Both the position numbers and the translations under genes were made by a program. The notes below the pieces were generated by a model. That model made no database searches and was not told the origin of the DNA. It saw only the letters and a program-made list of their open reading frames with translations. A DNA stretch of 64,000 nucleotides from Azospirillum sp. B510 (lineage in GTDB: Bacteria > Pseudomonadota > Alphaproteobacteria > Azospirillales > Azospirillaceae): positions 144,001 through 208,000 of the forward strand of contig NC_013859.1 in the NCBI RefSeq assembly GCF_000010725.1. Reading direction: 5' to 3'. This document shows, one piece after another, positions 59,210-64,000 of the stretch (its first letter is position 1; each line of letters starts with the position of its first letter).

Positions 59210-59617
59210 GTGCTGGCGGCCAGCCCCGCCTGGATCGAGTGGATGATGTGGCTGCGGAACAAGGCCGTCCGGATCGTCGGGCTGAAGGATCTGGGGGCGC
59301 TCGGCGCCATCGATCCGGCGAAGCCGCCCGCATCCTACCGTCCCGGCGACAGGATCGGCATTTTCACGCTGGTCGAAAGCCATGACGCCGAGGTCGTCGT
59401 GTGTGACCGTGACAGGCATCTCGACGTCTGGCTATCGGTCCGCAAGCTGCCGCCTGATGGCGAGGGGGCGGGCGGCGGCGGGCGGCGGGCCACGGTCGCC
59501 ACGCTGGTCAGGACCAAGAACCGGCTGGGCAGGCTGTACATGGTCCCGGTCAAGCCGATGCACCGGTTGATCGTCCCGGCCTCGCTTCGGAGCTATCTCG
59601 CCCGCAAGGCCGGGTGA
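59210..59617 (+). CDS. DUF2867 family protein, start uncertain
   Basis: The frame carries a DUF2867 domain: PAWIEWMMWLRNKAVRIVGLK, YRPGDRIGIFTLVESHDAEVVV and HLDVWLSVRK, then LGRLYMVPVKPMHRLIVP. The conventional GTG at 59210 gives 135 residues, yet family-like sequence (LYPLLPAADFHDCYRFPV) continues in frame back to 59096. There an in-frame TAA at 59093-59095 separates it from an ATG at 59075 preceded by GGGAGA. So either an early nonsense mutation or a non-standard start is present. Function of DUF2867 is unknown. Four-helix or lipid-binding folds have been proposed elsewhere; I cannot judge. Confidence 0.65.
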   Translation: MLAASPAWIEWMMWLRNKAVRIVGLKDLGALGAIDPAKPPASYRPGDRIGIFTLVESHDAEVVVCDRDRHLDVWLSVRKLPPDGEGAGGGGRRATVATLVRTKNRLGRLYMVPVKPMHRLIVPASLRSYLARKAG

Positions 59618-59629
59618 TCCCGCCGCTCC

Positions 59630-60883
59630 TTACCCCAGCAACTCCGCCAGCGACCGCGCCACCACCTGGGTCGCCTTGCGCAGGTCCTCCAGCACCAGCT
59701 TCTCGTCGGCGCGGTGGCCGTTGGCCTCCAGCAGGTCGCGCGGGCCGGCGCCATAGAGGATGGTGGGGATGCCGGCTTCCGAATAATGGCGGGCGTCGGT
59801 GTAGAGCGGGATGCCGTTCTGGCCGACCGGCACGCCCAACACCTCCCGGGCCTGACGGGCGAACAGGGCCGCCAGACGCGGGGCGTCGCCGACCGAGCGG
59901 AAGGGGCGGGCCAGCAGGATGCGGCGGATGGTGACGCGGATTCCCTCGCGCCCGGCCGCGGCGCCTTCGATCAGGGCGCGCAGTTCGGCCTCCACCTCCG
60001 CCGGATTCTCCTCCGGGATCATGCGGCGGTCGAGGCGGAAGGTGACGCGGTCGGGGACGACGTTGGTGTTGATGCCGCCCTGGATCAGCCCGACGGTCAG
60101 CGACGGGTGGGTGATGCCGGTGACGCCGGAACGGCGCGCCGCCAAGTCGGGCCGGTGGGCGTAGAGCGCGGCCAGGATGCCGGCCGCCGCCTCCAGCGCG
60201 TCATGACCGGTGTCGGGGCGGGCGGCATGGGCGGACTTGCCGTCGACCTGCACCTCCAGATGCAGGCAGCCATTGTGCCCGGTCACCACCGAATAGGCGA
60301 AGCTGGCCGACACCGCGTAATCCGGCTTGGAAATCCCCTGGTCGAGCAGCCATTTCGGCCCGATCTCGCCGCCGGCCTCCTCGTCATAGGTCAGGTGCAG
60401 CTCGACGGCGCCGGTCAGCGGCGCGTTCGCCGCCATCAGCGCCCGCAGGGCGAAGGCATAGGTCGCGAAGTCGGATTTCGACACCGCGACGCCGCGGCCA
60501 TACATCACCCCGTCGCGGATCTCGGCGCCATAGGGATCGCTCGACCAGCCTTCGCCGGGCGGCACCACGTCGCCATGGGCGTTCAGCGCCACCGTCGGGC
60601 CGCTGGGGCCGAAGCGGTGGCGGATCACCAGATTGGTGGCGCTGATCATGCCGTTGGCCCGCACCAGTTCGGCCGGCACCGGATGGCGCTCCACGGTGAA
60701 GCCCATCGCCTCCAGCAATTCGGCGGCGCGGACGGCATGGGGGGCGCAGTCGCCGGCCGGGTTGTCGGAGGCGACCTTCACCAGCTCCGCCAGGAAACGG
60801 ACCTCCTCGTCGAAGCGGGCGTTCACCGCCTCGTCCAGCGTTTTGGCGAGCGTGGCGGCGAGGGAGGGGGACAGGTCGGTCAT
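59630..60883 (-). CDS. M20-family amidohydrolase (ArgE/DapE-like)
   Basis: A 417-residue metallopeptidase-fold deacylase. Metal and catalytic blocks are VALNAHGDVVPPG, YGRGVAVSKSDFA in place of the usual GRG-x-x-DMKGG, LTYDEEAGGEIG with the base and metal glutamates, and KSAHAARPDTGHDALE in the lid domain. The shifted Asp in SKSD marks a subfamily distinct from true ArgE, so the substrate may be another N-acyl amino acid. The ATG at 60883 is 13 bases after the next M20 gene, implying one operon. Confidence 0.88.
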   Translation of the reverse strand: MTDLSPSLAATLAKTLDEAVNARFDEEVRFLAELVKVASDNPAGDCAPHAVRAAELLEAMGFTVERHPVPAELVRANGMISATNLVIRHRFGPSGPTVALNAHGDVVPPGEGWSSDPYGAEIRDGVMYGRGVAVSKSDFATYAFALRALMAANAPLTGAVELHLTYDEEAGGEIGPKWLLDQGISKPDYAVSASFAYSVVTGHNGCLHLEVQVDGKSAHAARPDTGHDALEAAAGILAALYAHRPDLAARRSGVTGITHPSLTVGLIQGGINTNVVPDRVTFRLDRRMIPEENPAEVEAELRALIEGAAAGREGIRVTIRRILLARPFRSVGDAPRLAALFARQAREVLGVPVGQNGIPLYTDARHYSEAGIPTILYGAGPRDLLEANGHRADEKLVLEDLRKATQVVARSLAELLG

Positions 60884-60896
60884 GGCGGGCGGTCCG

Positions 60897-62153
60897 TCAG
60901 AGGGTTGCGGGTGTGAAGTTTTCGACGAAGCGGGCGAGCACGCGGACCCCGGCCTCGGCATCGGCGGCGGTGATGCGTTCGGCCGGGTTGTGCGAGATGC
61001 CGCGCTCGCAGCGCACGAACAGCATGGCGATGCCGGTCAGCGCCGCCACCGCCATGGCGTCGTGGCCGGCGCCGCTCGGCAGTTCCGGCGCGTCCAGCCC
61101 CTCGGCCGCCGCGGCGGCGGCGAATTGCGCCATCAGCGCCGGGTGGCAGGCGACGGCCGGGCTCTCATGCAGGGTCTCGAAGCCGATGGCGACGCCGCGG
61201 GCGTCGGCGATGGCCTCCAGCCGGGCGCGGACGGCGCCGACCCGCTCCAGCCGCAGGGGATCGCGGTCGGCGCGCAGGTCGATGGTGAAGCGGACCTTGC
61301 CGGGAATGACGTTGGTGGCGCCGGGCGACGCCTCGATCCGGCCGACCGTGCCGACCAGCCGCTCCTGGCCGGAGCAGAGCTGCTCCACCGCCAGGATCAT
61401 CTCGGCCGACGCCGCCAGCGCGTCGCGGCGCAGGGTCATCGGCACGGTGCCGGCATGGCCGGCCATCCCGTCCACCGTCACCGCCAGACGGGTGGCGCCG
61501 GCGATGGCGGTGACGATGCCGACCGGTCGGCCCAGCGCCTCCAGCACCGGCCCCTGTTCGATGTGCAGCTCGGCATAGGCCAGCACCTCGTCTGGCTTGT
61601 GGGCGGCGGTCGCCCAGGCGGCGGGGTCGAGCCCGAAGGCGGTCATGGCGTCGGCCAGCCGGGTGCCGGCGGCGTCGCGGCTGTCCAGCACGGCGGGGTC
61701 GAAGGTACCGGCGATGGCGCGGCTGCCGATCAGGGTCGACTGGAAGCGGGTGCCCTCCTCGTCGCCGAAGCCGATCACCTCGACGGCGAAGGGTAGGCGC
61801 CGGCCGCGGGCGTTCAGGTCGGCGACCACGGCGATGCCGCTCAGCACTCCCAGCATGCCGTCATAGCGCCCGGCGTCGCGCACGGTGTCGAGGTGGGAGC
61901 CGATCAGCAGCGCCGGCAGGCCGGGGCGCTCCCCCTCATAGCGGCCAATGATGTTGCCGACCGCATCCTCGCGCACGCTCATTCCGGCCTCGCGCATCCA
62001 GCCGGCGACGAGGTCGTTGGCGCGGCGGTGTTCCGGCGTCAGGTAGAGGCGCGACAGCCGCCCCTCCTCGGCGCTGATCGCCGCCAGCGCGTCGATGCGA
62101 TCGAGCAGGGCGGGGCCGGACAGCGGCGACGGCAGGGACGGGGAAACGGGCAT
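60897..62153 (-). CDS. Zn-dependent M20 hydrolase (allantoate amidohydrolase/carbamoylase type)
   Basis: A 418-residue amidase of the hydantoinase/carbamoylase group that hydrolyses allantoate, ureidoglycolate or N-carbamoyl amino acids. Marks: IGSHLDTVRDAGRYDGMLGV, GFGDEEGTRFQSTLIGSRA, AELHIEQGPVLEA, AGHAGTVPM, SGAGHDAMAVA and ISHNPAERI. All metal and substrate residues of the family are present. No other purine or pyrimidine genes adjoin, so the exact substrate is open. The ATG at 62153 is preferred over a GTG at 62171. Confidence 0.9.
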   Translation of the reverse strand: MPVSPSLPSPLSGPALLDRIDALAAISAEEGRLSRLYLTPEHRRANDLVAGWMREAGMSVREDAVGNIIGRYEGERPGLPALLIGSHLDTVRDAGRYDGMLGVLSGIAVVADLNARGRRLPFAVEVIGFGDEEGTRFQSTLIGSRAIAGTFDPAVLDSRDAAGTRLADAMTAFGLDPAAWATAAHKPDEVLAYAELHIEQGPVLEALGRPVGIVTAIAGATRLAVTVDGMAGHAGTVPMTLRRDALAASAEMILAVEQLCSGQERLVGTVGRIEASPGATNVIPGKVRFTIDLRADRDPLRLERVGAVRARLEAIADARGVAIGFETLHESPAVACHPALMAQFAAAAAAEGLDAPELPSGAGHDAMAVAALTGIAMLFVRCERGISHNPAERITAADAEAGVRVLARFVENFTPATL

Positions 62154-62459
62154 CGGCGGATCCGGCAGCACGGAAAGGGTCGGAAGGATGGCATCGGTTA
62201 TACGCCGAAGCCACCGCCCCGCCCTAGCCCCCGGCCGGCGAATTCAGTTTCAAAGAATCCCGGAAAGGGGGCGATCCATCCGCCGCCCGGCGATTCCGCA
62301 GTGCAAAAAGACGGGAAAAAGATCGCCAAGCCTGCCGAATAACGCTTCCCTAACTCTGGAAGACGGGCGCAGGATTGATAAATGATAATGAACAAAAATA
62401 CGGAGAGATCGCGGGTATTTGCTGCGAGTGCGAAAGAAACAGCCGAGGGGGATGCGTTC
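62154..62459. other. Intergenic region with an AT-rich 5' leader
   Basis: A 306-base divergent gap. It has an inverted repeat CTTCC-N8-GGAAG at 62345-62362 and becomes AT-rich after 62365. ATGs at 62382 and 62388 open the frame of the next gene, but the codons there (ATA, AGA, GTA) are unlike the genome and no Shine-Dalgarno precedes them, so I treat this stretch as leader. Confidence 0.4.
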
Positions 62460-62783
62460 ATGACCTCGTTCGATCCCGACATGCCTTTCGAAAACGCGAC
62501 GCCGATTGGCCGACCGGTCAACAGGGGGGGTAACAGGAGCGGTGGCGGCCTTTGGTTCAACGACCGGACCGAGCTGGTCCAGGCCCGAACGTTGGCGGGT
62601 TGGATCCTGCTGCTGGCGGAGGATCGCGCGCTGGATGACCGGCAGCTGGCCGTCGCCACCGGTCTCGATCCGGAGGATGTGCGGGCGGTGCGGGATGGCG
62701 CGGTGGCGATGCTGCCGCCCCGGCTGCTGAACCGCGCGCTCGCCCGGCTGGAGGGCCGGAACGACGACGGGCGGCTGCAATAG
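62460..62783 (+). CDS. Small unknown protein with HTH-like C-terminus
   Basis: A 107-residue protein. The first half is Gly/Asn-rich and flexible; the second half, LAGWILLLAEDRALDDRQLAV followed by ATGLDPEDVRAVRDG, has the helix-turn-helix rhythm of XRE-like proteins but lacks clear family similarity. The ATG at 62460 has GAGGGGG at 62445-62451 at good spacing, favouring it over 62382. The stop lies in a strong terminator hairpin. Function unknown. Confidence 0.6.
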   Translation: MTSFDPDMPFENATPIGRPVNRGGNRSGGGLWFNDRTELVQARTLAGWILLLAEDRALDDRQLAVATGLDPEDVRAVRDGAVAMLPPRLLNRALARLEGRNDDGRLQ

Positions 62784-62797
62784 CTGCAAGCCGCCCG
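62768..62797. terminator. Terminator overlapping the small gene's stop
   Basis: CGGGCGGCTGCA pairs with TGCA-A-GCCGCCCG (one bulged A) around a five-base loop. It spans the TAG stop and lies between two convergent small genes. Confidence 0.65.
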
Positions 62798-62826
62798 TTC
62801 GGACGCAACGAAACCGTGACGCCGTG

Positions 62827-63036
62827 TCAGGCGACGGACAGGACATCCACATACATGTTGGCCGGAGCCGACAGGTGGATGCGGTACAGCATGCCGGACT
62901 GGTCGACGATGATGTCGGCGACCGGGTTCTTGGACGACAGGTCGGTGACCGCGGCGCGGACGTTGCGCGGCAGTTGGTCCAGGGCGACGTCGCGGTAACC
63001 GCCCTTGTCGGAAAGCTTGATGGTCTTGTTGCCCAT
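62827..63036 (-). CDS. Small conserved-looking protein under a CtrA-type box
   Basis: A 69-residue protein that I do not recognise: MGNKTIKLSDKGGYRDVALD, then helix PRNVRAAVTDLSS and a beta-rich tail ending in NMYVDVLSVA. The composition suggests a small alpha/beta domain, soluble. Codon use is genome-like, and a perfect TTAA-N7-TTAA box lies about 75 bases upstream of the ATG. CtrA regulation would tie it to motility or cell cycle. This is inference. Confidence 0.6.
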   Translation of the reverse strand: MGNKTIKLSDKGGYRDVALDQLPRNVRAAVTDLSSKNPVADIIVDQSGMLYRIHLSAPANMYVDVLSVA

Positions 63037-63109
63037 GATGGCAGATGCTCTGTTCCAGAAGGCTTGCGAGGGGATACTCTGTTAGCCGCGGGACAATGGT
63101 CCCAGCCGG

Positions 63110-63124
63110 TTAACCAACGGTTAA
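63110..63124 (-). promoter_or_regulatory. Perfect CtrA-type box
   Basis: TTAACCAACGGTTAA matches the CtrA consensus TTAA-N7-TTAA exactly and reads TTAACCGTTGGTTAA on the minus strand. It sits 74 bases upstream of the small gene at 62827-63036. It is the clearest such site in the window. Confidence 0.6.
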
Positions 63125-63346
63125 GCACCCTCTCAGGCATTCCGGTCGGCGGCGCAGGGCAGCAGCGCTCGGCGCGCAAGGCGCCCTCTGCCCGCTCCTA
63201 GCGCTTGCCGTCTCCTGGTTCTCCGTCGGTCAACAGGGGCCGTGCCCTCCCGTTCCGGGTCTTTGTTGCCGGAAGGGCGACCCGCCAAGGGGGGAAAGCG
63301 CGGGGGGAAAGGCGGTATTGAGGCCGCGATGCCGCAACCTTGGCCG

Positions 63347-63368
63347 TTTCAGACTGTTCGGTCTGAAA
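63347..63368. promoter_or_regulatory. Inverted repeat in the gcd leader
   Basis: TTTCAGAC-TGTTCG-GTCTGAAA, a perfect repeat with eight-base arms, lies 23 bases before the gcd ATG. There is no T-run, so an operator or translational hairpin is likelier than a terminator. The rest of the 355-base gap 63037-63391 shows only the CtrA-type box. Confidence 0.45.
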
Positions 63369-63391
63369 AACTCTCGGTCGAGGTGCGCGTG

Positions 63392-64000
63392 ATGAAACAT
63401 TCCGAACGCGGCATCGCCCTTTGGGCGATGATCATCCTGCTGGCGATTCTCGGTCTCGGATCGCTGGGCGGCGGGGTCTGGCTGATCCTGCTGGGCGGGT
63501 CCTGGTATTACGCCGTCGCCGGCCTGCTGTTCCTCGCGACCGCCGCGCTGCTGGCGAAGCGGTCGGCGGCGGCGCTGTCGGTCTATGCGCTGCTGGTGAT
63601 CGGCACGCTGGTCTGGGCGCTGTGGGAGGTCGGGCTGGACTGGTGGCCGCTGTCGGCGCGCGGCGACGTGATCGCCGTGGTCGGCGCCCTGCTGCTGCCG
63701 CCGTGGATCACCCGGCGCCTGGGCGAGCGTGAGCCGGTTGCCGGCGAGCGGGCGCCGGGCGCCCATGCCGTCGGCGCCTTCCGGGGCACCGGCATGCCGC
63801 TGACCGCCTCTCTGGTCATCGTGCTGCTGGCCGCCGTCGCCTCCTGGTTCACCGACCCGCATCGGATCGACGGGACGGTGCCGCAAGGCCGGCAGAGCGC
63901 ATCCGCCGCGGGAGCGGCGGGCGCCATCCCTGATGGGGAGTGGCAGGCCTATGGCCGCACCGGCCATGGCCAGCGCTATTCGCCGCTGAGCGGCATCACG
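63392..64000 (+). CDS. gcd: Membrane-bound PQQ-dependent glucose dehydrogenase, N-terminal part
   Basis: The first 203 residues of a quinoprotein dehydrogenase of the glucose/quinate/shikimate family; the gene runs off the window. The N-terminus has five hydrophobic helices (WAMIILLAILGLGSLGGGVW and following), the membrane anchor that passes electrons to ubiquinone. The start of the periplasmic PQQ propeller is recognisable as GEWQAYGRTGHGQRYSPLSGIT, split here. The ATG at 63392 is used; a GTG at 63389 is adjacent. Confidence 0.9.
   Translation, partial: MKHSERGIALWAMIILLAILGLGSLGGGVWLILLGGSWYYAVAGLLFLATAALLAKRSAAALSVYALLVIGTLVWALWEVGLDWWPLSARGDVIAVVGALLLPPWITRRLGEREPVAGERAPGAHAVGAFRGTGMPLTASLVIVLLAAVASWFTDPHRIDGTVPQGRQSASAAGAAGAIPDGEWQAYGRTGHGQRYSPLSGIT

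Noticed and set aside
1..64000. CRISPR arrays, tRNA and rRNA genes
   Set aside because: No regularly spaced repeats, cloverleaf-like intergenic segments or rRNA-like stretches were noticed; a covariance-model scan would be needed to exclude small RNAs.

Overview
The window is high-GC DNA from an alphaproteobacterium. FlaF/FlbT regulators beside a flagellin, a CtrA-type box, RegB/RegA, a type-B PutA and a cyo-SURF1 cluster together point to Rhodospirillales, most likely Azospirillum or a close relative. Genes are densely packed, often with 1-4 nt overlaps. Most of the sequence looks chromosomal and housekeeping. Two stretches look accessory: a six-gene carrier-protein operon (48.4-56.1 kb) and a small low-GC island carrying an IS (56.4-59.0 kb).

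Layout. 1-3.5 kb: flagellin 3' end, tandem RNA hairpins, then flaF, flbT, a FlaG-like gene, a DUF1217 gene and an unknown gene. 3.5-5.9 kb: EamA exporter divergent from a MocR regulator. 5.9-10.3 kb: fliI and a partner gene divergent from flgB-flgC-fliE-fliQ and a lytic transglycosylase. 10.4-15.7 kb: siderophore-type ABC importer with a MATE exporter as first gene, preceded by a Fur-like box. 16.0-19.9 kb: flhA-fliR-flhB. 20.0-23.5 kb: folP, glmM, thiD. 23.5-25.4 kb: regB-regA redox two-component system. 25.4-30.4 kb: cyoABCD plus SURF1 (bo3-type quinol oxidase), divergent from an MFS gene. 32-34 kb: a truncated alcohol dehydrogenase, a hemerythrin-like protein and a YdjM-type membrane protein. 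34.6-38.3 kb: putA. 38.5-45.2 kb: MFS, GH4, GH1, an SbmA/YddA-like ABC protein with a degenerate ATPase site, and a Crp/Fnr regulator. 45.3-47.9 kb: chemoreceptor. 48.5-56.1 kb: carrier protein, acyl-CoA dehydrogenase-like flavoprotein, amino acid:carrier-protein ligase, DUF1839, GH2-like protein and a double alpha/beta hydrolase. 56.5-59.0 kb: low-GC membrane protein gene and an intact IS1380-family element with a TTAG target duplication. 59.1-62.2 kb: DUF2867 gene and two M20-family amidohydrolases. 62.4-64 kb: two small genes and the start of a membrane PQQ glucose dehydrogenase.

How the genes fit together. The flagellar genes supply the export gate (FlhA, FlhB, FliR, FliQ), its ATPase (FliI), the proximal rod (FlgB, FlgC, FliE), a candidate wall-opening muramidase, and post-transcriptional control of flagellin (FlaF, FlbT). 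RegB/RegA lies directly downstream of the quinol oxidase genes, in keeping with redox control of terminal oxidases. The most unusual system is the carrier-protein operon. An aminoacyl-tRNA-synthetase-like enzyme is expected to load an amino acid on the adjacent carrier protein, with a flavoprotein, a candidate cysteine acyltransferase (DUF1839), a glycosidase-like protein and hydrolases as tailoring partners; its product is unknown. No tRNA, rRNA or CRISPR array was seen.
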